A stretch of 64,000 nt of DNA from an uncultured Paracoccaceae bacterium (GTDB lineage: Bacteria > Pseudomonadota > Alphaproteobacteria > Rhodobacterales > Rhodobacteraceae). Numbering within the stretch: position 1 is the first letter of the stretch; each line of letters opens with the position of its first letter. The DNA lies in the NCBI GenBank assembly GCA_951812615.1, contig CATOSU010000001.1, forward strand, positions 248,001 to 312,000, read 5' to 3'. The translations under genes and the position numbers were made by a program. Under the pieces are notes generated by a model. It searched no databases. It was not told the origin of the DNA and saw nothing but the letters and a program-made list of their open reading frames with translations. Positions 35,482 to 44,719 of the stretch are shown here, in pieces.

Positions 35482-36231
35482 ATGGAGTTCTGGGAAGTTC
35501 TGGGCCTCGGCGCCGCCACTTTTGTTTTGGCCGGGGCCATCAAGGGCCTTGTCGGCATTGGCCTGCCGACTGCGGCGATGGGGTTACTGACCCTCTTTCT
35601 GGCGCCTCGGGTTGCCATCTCTCTGATCCTGCTGCCCATGCTGCTCAGCAATCTCTGGCAGCTGATCCGTGAAGGCGAGGTCTGGCAAGCCGTGCGGCGC
35701 TATCGGATTTTTGCCGTTGTGCTGTTCGTCTGCGTGGGGGCCACGGCGATCCTTACGCGGGAAGTTCATGATCGTGTGCTTCTTGCGGTGTTGGGCGCCG
35801 TCATCCTGCTGTTCGTCTGGTTCAGCTGGAATGGCCTGGTTCCTCAGTTGCGGCCGAAATTTGACCCCGCTGCGCAGGCCGGGTTCGCTGCCGCCGCCGG
35901 TATTCTGGGCGGTTTGACCTCGGGCTGGGCGGCGCCGCTGGCGATCTACCTGACGATGTCGGGCGCCGGGAAATCCGACTGGATCCGTGCCACCGGCCTG
36001 CTGATATTCGTGGGTTCTGTGCCGCTGACACTGGCCTACCTGTGGACCGGTCTGATGACTCGGGAACTGCTCGGGCTGTCAGCGCTGATGCTGATCCCGA
36101 CCTTTGCCGGTTTCGCGGCGGGAGAAGCCCTGCGCAACCGGCTTTCGGTCGCGACCTTCCGAACCGTCGTTCTAATCATGTTTGCGTTGCTGGGTCTGAA
36201 CCTCATCCGGCGCGCCATCTGGTACACCTGA
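35482..36231 (+). CDS. TauE/SafE-family membrane transporter
   Basis: A 249-residue membrane protein with about eight helices in two halves. The first half contains GAIKGLVGIGLPTAAMGLLT and the second GILGGLTSGWAAPLAIYLTM, the paired glycine/proline-rich signature of the TauE/SafE family. Members export sulfite or sulfoacetate, but many have unknown substrates. It follows the isomerase-SDR pair by 74 bases in the same direction. A link to that pathway or to the persulfide module is possible but unproven. Confidence 0.88.
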   Translation: MEFWEVLGLGAATFVLAGAIKGLVGIGLPTAAMGLLTLFLAPRVAISLILLPMLLSNLWQLIREGEVWQAVRRYRIFAVVLFVCVGATAILTREVHDRVLLAVLGAVILLFVWFSWNGLVPQLRPKFDPAAQAGFAAAAGILGGLTSGWAAPLAIYLTMSGAGKSDWIRATGLLIFVGSVPLTLAYLWTGLMTRELLGLSALMLIPTFAGFAAGEALRNRLSVATFRTVVLIMFALLGLNLIRRAIWYT

Positions 36232-36404
36232 CCCAGCGCGGGTTCCTGCGAGAAATCCCGGGCGCCGATGGCCGCCGTTCCAGCATCCTCGCGCTGGATT
36301 AGATTTTTCACAGAAGAATCTGTTGGGACCATCGCGCCCGAAATTCTGCAGTTTCGCCCAACTCTTGCCATTTTTTCCGGCCACAAACCGGTCAGGATCG
36401 GGGC

Positions 36405-37433
36405 ATGGAACACACACCCATCGTCCCCCAAACAACAAAAACGGGCAAAACCGCCCCGGGCAGAAACATGAGAATGAACAGAGTCCACCTCTCTGTCGTC
36501 GTGCCTTGCATGAACGAAGAGGAATCCGTTCCGGCACTGCTGGACCGATTGTCAGCCGCCATCGCCCCCTGGAAGGATCGGGCCGAAATCATCCTGATCG
36601 ATGATGGTTCCACCGACACCACGTGGGACGTGATCTGCGCCGCCAAAACCCGCATACCACAACTCGTCGGGTTGCGGCTGTCGGCCAACCGTGGCCACCA
36701 GGTCGCGCTGACCGCCGGGCTGGAGGCAGCGAAAGGCGAACGCATCTTCATGCTGGACGCCGACCTGCAGGACCCGCCGGAACTGCTTTCGGATATGATG
36801 GCGCTGATGGATCACGGATATGATGTGGTCTATGGCCGCCGTCGCGCCCGCCAGGGCGAAACGATGTTCAAAAAGCTCTCCGCCTGGGGATTCTACCGCT
36901 TCCTCAACGCGCTGTCGGACGTGGAAATCCCCAAGGACACCGGCGATTTCCGCCTTGTCAGCCGTCGCTGCCTCGACGCGGTGCTCGATATGCCCGAACG
37001 CGCCCGCTTTATCCGCGGCATGTTCGCCTGGGCCGGGTTCCGGCAGGTCGGGCTGGAATATGACCGCGACGCGCGTATGGCCGGGGAAACCAAGTACCCG
37101 CTGCGCAAGATGTTGGGTCTGGCCACCGATGCCGTCACCGGGTTTTCAACCAAGCCGCTGCGGTTCGCCACGCGGCTCAGCTTCTACAGCCTGTTCATCA
37201 GCTTCTGGATGGCGGTTTACGTCTTCACCTCGCTGATTTTCTACAACACCGCCCCGGGCTGGGCATCGGTCATCCTGGCGATCAGCCTGTTTTCCGGTGT
37301 GCAGCTTCTCACCCTCGGCATTCTGGGGGAATACATCGGCCGCCTCTACGTCGAAACCAAGGGCCGCCCGCTCTATTTCCTGTCCGAAGAACTGCGCGAG
37401 GCAACCCCGGTTCAGCTGGAACGCCGCGCATGA
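36405..37433 (+). CDS. GtrB-like undecaprenyl-phosphate glycosyltransferase (GT2)
   Basis: A 342-residue GT2 enzyme of the DPM1/GtrB type that loads a sugar onto the polyprenyl carrier at the inner membrane. The catalytic domain shows VVVPCMNEEESV, LIDDGSTDTTW and LDADLQDPPELL (the DXD region). Two membrane helices near residues 255-315 end in LGILGEYIGRLYVE, typical of GtrB. AGGA seven bases before the ATG at 36405 supports that start; MNRVHLS at 36474 is an alternative. It overlaps gtrA by four bases and heads the Gtr-like operon. Confidence 0.92.
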   Translation: MEHTPIVPQTTKTGKTAPGRNMRMNRVHLSVVVPCMNEEESVPALLDRLSAAIAPWKDRAEIILIDDGSTDTTWDVICAAKTRIPQLVGLRLSANRGHQVALTAGLEAAKGERIFMLDADLQDPPELLSDMMALMDHGYDVVYGRRRARQGETMFKKLSAWGFYRFLNALSDVEIPKDTGDFRLVSRRCLDAVLDMPERARFIRGMFAWAGFRQVGLEYDRDARMAGETKYPLRKMLGLATDAVTGFSTKPLRFATRLSFYSLFISFWMAVYVFTSLIFYNTAPGWASVILAISLFSGVQLLTLGILGEYIGRLYVETKGRPLYFLSEELREATPVQLERRA

Positions 37434-37822
37434 CACGCGACGGGGGCATGCAGATCCTGCGCTTCGGCGTTGTCGGCGTTGTGGTCGCTGCACTCTACGT
37501 GTTGCTGTACCTGTTGCTGCAACCGGTCCTGTCCCAGCCCGCTGCCAACGCGCTGGCCTTTCTGATCGCGGTCGGCGTGCAGTATCTGGGTCAGACGCTC
37601 TTTACGTTCCGGCGACCGCTGGCCGTATCGGCCCAGATCGGCCGGTTCACGGCGATGATTGGCGCCGGGTTGCTGATGTCCGCCCTGATCACCGGCTGGA
37701 TCGGTCCACAACTGGGCTGGCCGCACTGGATGTCGGCGGCAATGGTCACCGTGGTTCTGCCGGTCCAGAACTACGTCTTCATGAAACTCTGGGTTTATTC
37801 TGACAGGGAGGCCGCGGCATAA
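37430..37822 (+). CDS. GtrA-family flippase-like membrane protein
   Basis: A 130-residue four-helix GtrA/DPMS family protein. Features are RFGVVGVVVAALYVLLYLLL at the N-terminus, the QTLFTFRRP loop and the C-terminal LPVQNYVFMKLWVY. GtrA is thought to flip the polyprenyl-linked sugar across the inner membrane. It is coupled to gtrB by an ATGA overlap and followed after four bases by a methyltransferase gene. Confidence 0.9.
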   Translation: MTRDGGMQILRFGVVGVVVAALYVLLYLLLQPVLSQPAANALAFLIAVGVQYLGQTLFTFRRPLAVSAQIGRFTAMIGAGLLMSALITGWIGPQLGWPHWMSAAMVTVVLPVQNYVFMKLWVYSDREAAA

Positions 37823-37826
37823 CGCT

Positions 37827-38585
37827 ATGGCACATGTATATAACAACGAATTCTTCGACTATATCGACGCCGGTGCACGCAGCTCGGCCCGCAGGCTGAT
37901 CCGCACGGTGCAACCATGGCTGGAAGCCAACAGTGTCGTCGACATGGGCAGCGGCCGCGGTGTGTGGCTGGCGCAGTGGTGCGAAGCCGGGGTACAGGAT
38001 GTTCTGGCAATCGACGGTGACTATGTCGACCGCGATGCGCTGGCGGTTTCGGAACGGCAGTTCATGGCCGCCGATCTGACCAAACCAGTCACGCTCAAAC
38101 GCCGGTTCGATCTTGCCCAGAGCCTCGAAGTCGGCGAGCACCTGCCCGAAAGCGCGGCCGAAACGCTGGTGGACAGCCTGACAAAGGCTGCGGACCGCGT
38201 GCTGTTTTCCGCCGCTGTCACCGGACAGGGGGGCGAGTTCCACATCAACGAAAAACCGCTGTCGTTCTGGCAGGATCTGTTTGCCGAACGCGGGTACCGC
38301 GCATTCGACTGCGTCCGCCCGCGTCTTGCAGGCGATCGGGAGGTAGAGCCCTGGTATCGCTACAATACGGTCCTTTATGCAAATCCCGACGGCTGTGCCG
38401 GCCTACCTGAAAATGTCCTGCGCACCGCGCTGACGAATGGAGAGGCTTTGCAGAACGGCGGCAATACACTGTGGCGTCTGCGCCGGACCGTGGTCCGCGC
38501 CTTGCCGCGCGACACCGTCACCTGGATTGCGCAACGCCGGGCGGCCGTTCTGGCCCGCCAGGCCCGCACACGCGCGGCGGGATAA
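37827..38585 (+). CDS. Class I SAM-dependent methyltransferase in the Gtr-like operon
   Basis: A 252-residue protein with the SAM-binding motif VVDMGSGRGVWLAQW (about residues 37-51), AIDGDYVDRD as motif II and DLAQSLEVGEHLPE as motif IV, typical of a Methyltransf_11/23-type fold. The basic C-terminal tail may contact the membrane. It is not part of the classical gtrABC set. Its tight position between gtrA and the GtrII-like gene suggests methylation of the same glycan or lipid-linked intermediate. The target is unknown. Confidence 0.82.
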   Translation: MAHVYNNEFFDYIDAGARSSARRLIRTVQPWLEANSVVDMGSGRGVWLAQWCEAGVQDVLAIDGDYVDRDALAVSERQFMAADLTKPVTLKRRFDLAQSLEVGEHLPESAAETLVDSLTKAADRVLFSAAVTGQGGEFHINEKPLSFWQDLFAERGYRAFDCVRPRLAGDREVEPWYRYNTVLYANPDGCAGLPENVLRTALTNGEALQNGGNTLWRLRRTVVRALPRDTVTWIAQRRAAVLARQARTRAAG

Positions 38586-38590
38586 GGCCG

Positions 38591-40039
38591 ATGCAAACCT
38601 CGCCAGAAGCGTTGTGGACCCGGTCGCCGGTCCTTGTAACCATCGGCATCACCTATGCCGTTCTGATGGCCGCGTCCTTCGCGATGTTCCCGGATCCGTT
38701 TATCCGGCACGACGATTTTCCCGCGCTTCTGGCGGACCCCGAAGGCTATTACATCAAAACCCTCGATGAGGGCCGGTGGCTCAGCTATATCTGGCACCTT
38801 CGCGGCTTCGTGATGCCCTCGTGGCTGGCTTTTGCGGTCTACCAACTGCTTTGGGCAACATTTGCCGCCGCCACCGCGCTGAACGCCTGCGGCCCGAGGG
38901 CACGGGCGATCTACCCGATCTCCATTGCGCTGTTTATCATGGTGGCCCCGCCGGCGGCGATGATCTCGGTCTGGTTCAACACGCTTCTGCCGGGACTGGC
39001 GCTGGTCGCGCTTTTTGCCCTGCTGGTGCTGCGTCACGGCGCACGGAAAATGCGGCCGTGGCTGCTGGTCTTCGTCCCGGCCACGCTGACGTGCTATACA
39101 TCCTACCCGCTTCTGCTGCTGGCGTTGTGCCTGACGGCACATGACAACCGCTGGTCGTTCCGCGATCTCGCCGGGCTTCTGGTTCTCTTCGTGGCCAGTT
39201 TTGCGCTTGGCCTGCTGGCGATCTACAGCCTGAACTTCGTCTTCCACGGCGTATTCGGCATCCCGATGGCCGAATGGCGGCAACCGAACCCGGTCCGGGA
39301 CCTTGCCTCGCTGATGGAAAACCTGTCGCTCGTCGGCAACTTCATGCTGCGAACGCTTGATGCGTTTTCACACGACTTTGCGCCAGTGGCCTGGATCATC
39401 CTTGCCACGTTGTTTTTCGGTCTCGTGCTGGTGGCGCGCAATGAAGGCTGGCCTGCGGCCTATATCGCTGCCGGACTTATGGCCGGTCTGTCGCTGGTGC
39501 TGCTGCAGATCCTGCGCACCGGGATCCTGCTATCGCCGCGTGTGCTGATCTTTGCCTGGGTGCTGTTCGCGTGCCTGCTGGCACGTATGGCGATGCTGGC
39601 CCATGAGCGCAATCCGATGGGCGCTCGGCTGCTGCGCAACGCGGTCCTTCTGGTCGCTGGCAGCTATGCGCTCAACATCGGCAAGATGTATTTGACCTAC
39701 GTTCCGTGGCAGACCGAAACCCGCGCGATTGCACAGTCCCTCTCGGTGGGTGACGGCCCGATCTGGATCACCGGCCACTTCAGATCCGTACCTCACGCCG
39801 ACAGCATCGAGATTCAAAATCCGCGCGCGTTGGCGTATCGGATTGAATACCTCACCGGGCGGGACGTGCATGATTGTTCCGAAGGAGCCGACAACGACCC
39901 CGCTTGCCAGGCGATCTCGGAAGCGCCGCGCTGGTCTGACGACCTGCACCTTGCGCATATCCTGCAATTCTCCGGCGGAACGCATCTGCAACTGCCGATC
40001 GCCCCGCTGGCCGACGAAACCGATTTCGCGCAGAACTGA
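38591..40039 (+). CDS. Polytopic membrane glycosyltransferase, GtrII-like
   Basis: A 482-residue membrane protein with about 10-12 helices followed by a periplasmic-type C-terminal domain (from about residue 380). Early acidic residues after the first helix (FIRHDDFPALL, then TLDEGRWLSYIW) resemble the DD and GR(W/P) features of GtrII (GtrC-type) O-antigen glucosyltransferases. This protein would transfer the flipped sugar onto the growing polysaccharide in the periplasm. The start at 38591 has AAGG upstream, six bases after the methyltransferase stop. It ends four bases from the convergent ychF stop. The family call rests on context and weak motifs. Confidence 0.7.
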   Translation: MQTSPEALWTRSPVLVTIGITYAVLMAASFAMFPDPFIRHDDFPALLADPEGYYIKTLDEGRWLSYIWHLRGFVMPSWLAFAVYQLLWATFAAATALNACGPRARAIYPISIALFIMVAPPAAMISVWFNTLLPGLALVALFALLVLRHGARKMRPWLLVFVPATLTCYTSYPLLLLALCLTAHDNRWSFRDLAGLLVLFVASFALGLLAIYSLNFVFHGVFGIPMAEWRQPNPVRDLASLMENLSLVGNFMLRTLDAFSHDFAPVAWIILATLFFGLVLVARNEGWPAAYIAAGLMAGLSLVLLQILRTGILLSPRVLIFAWVLFACLLARMAMLAHERNPMGARLLRNAVLLVAGSYALNIGKMYLTYVPWQTETRAIAQSLSVGDGPIWITGHFRSVPHADSIEIQNPRALAYRIEYLTGRDVHDCSEGADNDPACQAISEAPRWSDDLHLAHILQFSGGTHLQLPIAPLADETDFAQN

Positions 40040-40043
40040 CACG

Positions 40044-41141
40044 TCAGGTGTTGAACAGAAAGTGCATCACGTCCCCGTCCTTGACGGGGTATCCTTTGCC
40101 CTCGGCCCGCATTTTGCCCGCGTCCTTGGCCGCCTGTTCACCACCGAGCGTGACGAAATCGTCATAGGCAATCGTCTCGGCCCGGATGAACCCCTTTTCG
40201 AAATCGCCATGGATCACGCCGGCCGCCTGTGGGGCCAGCGTGCCCGTGCGGATGGTCCAGGCGCGCGCCTCCTTCGGTCCGACCGTGAAATAGGTTTGCA
40301 GGTGCAGCAGGTCATACCCGGCCCGGATCAGCCGGTCGAGCCCGGCCTCCTCCAGTCCCATTTCTGACAGGAACATCTCAGCCTCGTCCGGTTCAAGCTG
40401 GCTGATCTCTTCTTCGATCTGCGCGCTGATGATCACATGTGCATTGCCCTCTGCAGCCGCCATCGCCGCTACTGATTCTGAATGCGCATTGCCCGCTGCC
40501 GCTTCGTCCTCGGAGACGTTGCAAACATACAGAACCGGCTTGGTCGTCAGCAGTTGCAGCATTTTCCACGCCTTCGCGTCCTCGGCATCAACCTCCACCA
40601 GCCGCGCCGGCTTGCCTTCCTCCAGCATGGCCAGCGCATCCTTAAGCAGGCGCTCCTGCTGAACCGCTTCCTTGTCGCCGCCGCGCACCTTGCGCACCAG
40701 CCCCTGCATCCGCTTCTCGATGCTCTCGATATCCGCCAGCATGAGTTCGGTTTCAATTGTCTCGGCATCTGCAACGGGATCGACGCGGCCTTCCACATGG
40801 GTCACGTCGCCGTTTTCAAAACAGCGCAACACGTGCGCGATTGCATCAACCTCGCGGATATTGGCAAGGAACTGATTACCCAGACCTTCGCCCTTGGACG
40901 CGCCCTTCACCAGCCCGGCAATGTCCACAAACGTCATCCGGGTCGGGATGACCTGCTTCGACTTCGCCAGCACCGCCAACTTGTCCAGCCGTTCGTCCGG
41001 CACCGCAACCTCGCCCACGTTCGGCTCGATCGTGCAGAACGGAAAGTTGGCTGCCTGCGCGGCGGCAGTCCGCGTCAGCGCGTTAAACAGCGTGGACTTG
41101 CCGACATTCGGCAGCCCGACGATCCCCATTCGAAAGCCCAT
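40044..41141 (-). CDS. ychF: Redox-regulated ATPase YchF (Obg family)
   Basis: A 365-residue YchF/OLA1 protein, a ribosome-associated P-loop protein that prefers ATP over GTP. The G1 loop GLPNVGKST lies at residues 8-16, and [20 protein letters not shown] carries G3. A coiled-coil insertion and a C-terminal TGS domain ([12 protein letters not shown]-type strand, then [11 protein letters not shown]) complete it. The start at 41141 matches the family; the frame extends 31 codons upstream. It is divergent from the VOC gene and trpA. Confidence 0.97.
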   Translation of the reverse strand: MGFRMGIVGLPNVGKSTLFNALTRTAAAQAANFPFCTIEPNVGEVAVPDERLDKLAVLAKSKQVIPTRMTFVDIAGLVKGASKGEGLGNQFLANIREVDAIAHVLRCFENGDVTHVEGRVDPVADAETIETELMLADIESIEKRMQGLVRKVRGGDKEAVQQERLLKDALAMLEEGKPARLVEVDAEDAKAWKMLQLLTTKPVLYVCNVSEDEAAAGNAHSESVAAMAAAEGNAHVIISAQIEEEISQLEPDEAEMFLSEMGLEEAGLDRLIRAGYDLLHLQTYFTVGPKEARAWTIRTGTLAPQAAGVIHGDFEKGFIRAETIAYDDFVTLGGEQAAKDAGKMRAEGKGYPVKDGDVMHFLFNT

Positions 41142-41223
41142 GTGAGCCACTCCTTCATTTGCCGCGCTGCTTCTAGGCACAGTTGTGGTAGGGTTCAAGC
41201 TATCGAGATGCCGGAGCCACGTC

Positions 41224-41643
41224 ATGACCTTCACCCCTTATCTCAGTTTTGATGGAAACTGCGCCGAGGCGCTGGAGTTTTATGCCGAGGTTTTCGGCGC
41301 CGAAGCCAGCATCGTCCAGACCGTCGGGCAAAGCCCGATGGCGGCCCAGTTCACCGAAGAACAGCAGGGGATGGTCATGCATGGGCAGGTTCAGTTGGGA
41401 ACGCGGACAATCATGGCCTCTGACAGCCTGATGGGGGCATACGTCCAGCCCGCCGGTTTCCACATCCAGATGAGCTATGCCGACCCGGAAAAGGCCAAGC
41501 GCGTCTTCGACCGGCTGGCCAAACACGGTGAGATCCGGATGCCATTCGAGGCCACGTTTTTCTCGGCCGGCTTCGGCATGTGCACGGACCGGTATGGCAC
41601 ACCGTGGATGATCGTATGTGAAGATGACGCAACGGCCCATTGA
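41224..41643 (+). CDS. VOC-family protein, PhnB-like
   Basis: A 139-residue VOC-superfamily protein. The N-terminus (TPYLSFDGNCAEALEFYAEV) and the late YGTPWMIVCE are typical of the PhnB/DUF1428-like group. Length is usual. The start at 41224 has GGAG upstream. It lies 54 bases before trpA in the same direction, but no link to tryptophan synthesis is known. The substrate is unknown. Confidence 0.85.
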   Translation: MTFTPYLSFDGNCAEALEFYAEVFGAEASIVQTVGQSPMAAQFTEEQQGMVMHGQVQLGTRTIMASDSLMGAYVQPAGFHIQMSYADPEKAKRVFDRLAKHGEIRMPFEATFFSAGFGMCTDRYGTPWMIVCEDDATAH

Positions 41644-41697
41644 AATTCCCGCAGTCTTTGGGCATGGGTGCCGGACAGATATCTTGAAGGAGCCCCC

Positions 41698-42489
41698 ATG
41701 AGCCGCATCGACGCCAAATTCGCCGCGCTCCGCGCCGAGGGAAAGAAAGCCTTTGTCGCCTACGTGATGGCCGGGGATCCCGACTATGAACGTTCGCTCG
41801 AGGTGGTGAAGGGCCTGCCCGGCGCCGGTGTTGACGTGATCGAACTGGGCCTGCCGTTTACTGACCCGATGGCTGATGGCCCGACGATTCAGCTGGCCGG
41901 ACAGCGGGCGCTGGATGGCGGCCAGACATTGCTAAAAACACTGGAGCTGGCACGCAGCTTCCGTGAAACCGATGACACAACGCCGATCGTGCTGATGGGG
42001 TATTACAATCCGATTTATTCCCGCGGCGTCGACCGTTTTCTGGCCGAAGCGAAAGAGGCCGGCATCGACGGGCTTATCATTGTCGATCTACCGCCCGAGG
42101 AAGATGAAGAGCTTTGCCTGCCCGCGCAGGCGGCCGGACTGAACTTCATCCGGCTGGCAACGCCGACAACGGACGACCGGCGCCTGCCCAAGGTGCTGCA
42201 GAACACGTCCGGCTTTGTCTATTATGTCTCGATCACCGGCATCACTGGCGCGGCCGAGGCGCAGGCGGGTGATGTTGCGCCCGATGTTGCCCGGATCAAG
42301 GCCGCGACCGACCTGCCGGTCATCGTAGGCTTCGGCATCAAGACCCCTGAAACCGCCGCCAACATCGCCGGTGTCGCGGATGGAGCGGTGGTCGGATCGG
42401 CCATCGTATCGAAGATTGGCGACGGCGAACCGGCCGGCGATGTTCTGGCCTTCGTAAAATCGCTCGCTGACGGGGCGCATTCCGTCTAA
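41698..42489 (+). CDS. trpA: Tryptophan synthase alpha chain
   Basis: A 263-residue TrpA, cleaving indole-3-glycerol phosphate to indole, which is channelled to TrpB. The catalytic glutamate and aspartate lie in [19 protein letters not shown] (about residues 47-65); DLPPEE and [11 protein letters not shown] are the phosphate-site segments. The start at 41698 has AAGGAG upstream; the frame extends ten codons further. Its partner trpB lies 12.4 kb away on the other strand, so the subunits are not coupled in one operon. Confidence 0.97.
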   Translation: MSRIDAKFAALRAEGKKAFVAYVMAGDPDYERSLEVVKGLPGAGVDVIELGLPFTDPMADGPTIQLAGQRALDGGQTLLKTLELARSFRETDDTTPIVLMGYYNPIYSRGVDRFLAEAKEAGIDGLIIVDLPPEEDEELCLPAQAAGLNFIRLATPTTDDRRLPKVLQNTSGFVYYVSITGITGAAEAQAGDVAPDVARIKAATDLPVIVGFGIKTPETAANIAGVADGAVVGSAIVSKIGDGEPAGDVLAFVKSLADGAHSV

Positions 42490-42604
42490 GAACCGCGCGG
42501 CCCGGTTCAGACCGGACATCGCGCACACGCGAATTCGGCCCTGTAATCCCGTCACCGAATCTGTACGCTTTCGGCCAGACAGACCGGCCGGAAGGAACGC
42601 AGGG

Positions 42605-43651
42605 ATGAGCCGACGCAAATCAGGGTGCACCATTTTTGCTGCCGTGCTGACCTGCCTGCTGACCGGGTCTGCAAATGCGCAGGACACCTCTCCGCTCTGG
42701 GCGTTTGCACCGACAACAATCTCGCCCGAATGGGAGCCGGTGCTTGAAGCGATTGGCGCGGACCGGTCCAAATCTGCGCCGGCACCGGATGATCTGGCGG
42801 GGTGGCGGGACATACAGGACGCGCGCATTGTGGCCCGTGCGCCCCGGGCAGCGCGAACCGTCGCAAGGTTCGGCGCAACATATGAAGAGATCGAAATAGG
42901 CGGCGTTCCCGTCTTGGAAATCACGCCGGAACACCGTGTTTCGAAGACGAAATTCGGCGTATTCCTGCACGGCGGCGCTTATGTCTCGAACTCGGCCCGA
43001 ACCGCCATTGCCGGGGCCGCGCAATTTGCACAGGCAACCGGGTTGTCCGTATTTTCCATCGATTACTCGTTGGCTCCGCATGTCAAATGGCAGCACGTCA
43101 CGGATGAAGTCGTATCGGTTCTTGCAGGACTGGTCGAGGCGGGTGTCGATAGTGACGACATCGTGGTTTTCGGAGAATCCGCCGGGGCCAGTCTCGCCGC
43201 GGGCAGTGTGCTGAAAATGCGGGATCAGGGCATGAGTATGCCGGCTGCACTGATCCTGTGGTCACCGTGGTCCGACATTTCCGAAACCGGGGACACCTAT
43301 GTGACCTTGCGCAATGCCGAACCGTTTTACACTTATGAACACTATCTGCGTTCGGCGGCGCTGGCCTATGCGGACGCAGCGGACCACCGGCATCCTTATG
43401 TTTCCCCTGTTTATGGCGACTATACGAAGGGTTTCCCGCCAACGCTGATCCAAGGTGGGACCAAGGAAATTTTTCTGAGCAATTTCATCCGTCACTATCA
43501 GGCCATTGATCAAGCCGGGCAAAGGGTGAAGCTGGACCTCTACGAGGGCATGCCGCATGTTTTCATGACGGTACTCCCGGATACCACCGAGGCGCAGATC
43601 GCGGTGCAAAAATCCGTGGACTGGGTGAATACCTATCTGATCGGCGAATGA
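42605..43651 (+). CDS. Secreted alpha/beta hydrolase, HSL-like esterase
   Basis: A 348-residue protein with a clear signal peptide (CTIFAAVLTCLLTGSANA, cleavage about residue 25), so it acts in the periplasm or outside. The alpha/beta hydrolase core shows the oxyanion motif HGGAY, the nucleophile elbow GESAG (the family usually has GDSAG) and a late histidine in EGMPHVFM. This fits carboxylesterases of the hormone-sensitive-lipase group. It follows trpA by 115 bases in the same direction, probably with its own promoter. The substrate is unknown. Confidence 0.85.
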   Translation: MSRRKSGCTIFAAVLTCLLTGSANAQDTSPLWAFAPTTISPEWEPVLEAIGADRSKSAPAPDDLAGWRDIQDARIVARAPRAARTVARFGATYEEIEIGGVPVLEITPEHRVSKTKFGVFLHGGAYVSNSARTAIAGAAQFAQATGLSVFSIDYSLAPHVKWQHVTDEVVSVLAGLVEAGVDSDDIVVFGESAGASLAAGSVLKMRDQGMSMPAALILWSPWSDISETGDTYVTLRNAEPFYTYEHYLRSAALAYADAADHRHPYVSPVYGDYTKGFPPTLIQGGTKEIFLSNFIRHYQAIDQAGQRVKLDLYEGMPHVFMTVLPDTTEAQIAVQKSVDWVNTYLIGE

Positions 43652-43799
43652 AGTCTGCCGGACATGTTCCGCCGCTACACCTCAGGCCGATCCCTTCAGG
43701 CTGAATGCTTCGGCAGGTTCGCGAATGCGCGGTGGTTGGACAGCACCTGTTCGAAATGACAGTGTCGAGCGATGCCGGCCCCGGAACCGGCCGGTGCAG

Positions 43800-44237
43800 T
43801 TACTGATTGCGCTTCAGCAACTGGATTGCCTCCCAGCTCATCACCAAGTCTCCGTCCTGATTGAACACCTCGTACCTGAACCGGGCTCTCCCGCGGTCAG
43901 GCCGTGATTTCGAGGGCTCCGAAGACAACACTTCGCCCTCTACCCGCAGCGTATCGCCGGGTCGGACGGGTCGGGTGAACCGCACGGCATCCAGCCCTGG
44001 CGAGCCCATCGAGGCGTCGGCCCAGACGCCGCTTTCCAACACCAGCCGCAGCGCCACGCCCATTGTCTGCACGCCCGAGGCGATCAGCCCGCCATAGATG
44101 GTGTTCTTCGCCGCCTCGGGGTCGGTATGGAATGGCTGCGGATCATACTGGTGTGCGAACGCGATGATCTCGGCCTCGCTTACGGTCCGTGTCCCGGTAT
44201 CGAAACGGTGCCCTACCGGCAGGTCGTCAAAATACAC
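43800..44237 (-). CDS. MaoC-like hot-dog dehydratase
   Basis: A 145-residue MaoC/R-hydratase-family protein. The segment AFAHQYDPQPFHTDPEAAKN carries the D-x(4)-H hydratase motif, followed by IYGGLIASGVQTM. Such enzymes hydrate (R)-enoyl-CoAs or related compounds. It follows the MarR gene with only two bases between coding regions, so the two are likely cotranscribed along with the broken nitroreductase. Confidence 0.88.
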   Translation of the reverse strand: MYFDDLPVGHRFDTGTRTVSEAEIIAFAHQYDPQPFHTDPEAAKNTIYGGLIASGVQTMGVALRLVLESGVWADASMGSPGLDAVRFTRPVRPGDTLRVEGEVLSSEPSKSRPDRGRARFRYEVFNQDGDLVMSWEAIQLLKRNQ

Positions 44238-44239
44238 TG

Positions 44240-44719
44240 CTATCGCTCCACCACCCGATCGCGCGGCGGTTCCGCGTTGCGATGATTGTCCAGAAAGACC
44301 CGCAATTCGGTCAGCACCGGCTGAATCGCCGCCAGCTTGTTAACATCGAAGCCATCAGCCATTTTTTTCATCTCCGGCTCCATGCCGGCGATTGTGTCGT
44401 CTCGCATTACCCGGCCCTTTTCGGTGATCCACACGCATTTGGACCTTCCGTCGTTCGGGTTGGGCCGCACATCCACCAGCCCCATTTTCTGCAACCCGAC
44501 CACGGTGTGGGTCATCGAGGTCTTCGGCACCTGAAACGCGCGCGCCAGCTCAACCGGCGTGCGCCCGTCCGCAACACGGATCAAATGGTTGAGAACACCG
44601 AAATGCGGCGCGAGGAGCCCGTCTGGCAAGTGGGATTCGAGGATCGTCCGGCTGAGCTGGCCGATGATCCCGATTTCCAGAAAGACCCCGAAGAATTTCG
44701 CCTCATCCCCATCCTGCAT
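44240..44719 (-). CDS. MarR-family transcriptional regulator
   Basis: A 159-residue winged-helix MarR protein. The helix-turn-helix lies at TPVELARAFQVPKTSMTHTV (about residues 54-73), followed by LQKMGLVDVRPNPNDGRSK with the conserved D-x-R wing. Its ATG (44719) overlaps the nitroreductase TGA (TGATG), so translation was originally coupled. Because the nitroreductase frame is shifted, the upstream frame now runs into this gene without a stop, giving an artificial 541-codon frame. A palindrome at 45902-45911 in the promoter region may be its operator. Confidence 0.88.
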   Translation of the reverse strand: MQDGDEAKFFGVFLEIGIIGQLSRTILESHLPDGLLAPHFGVLNHLIRVADGRTPVELARAFQVPKTSMTHTVVGLQKMGLVDVRPNPNDGRSKCVWITEKGRVMRDDTIAGMEPEMKKMADGFDVNKLAAIQPVLTELRVFLDNHRNAEPPRDRVVER

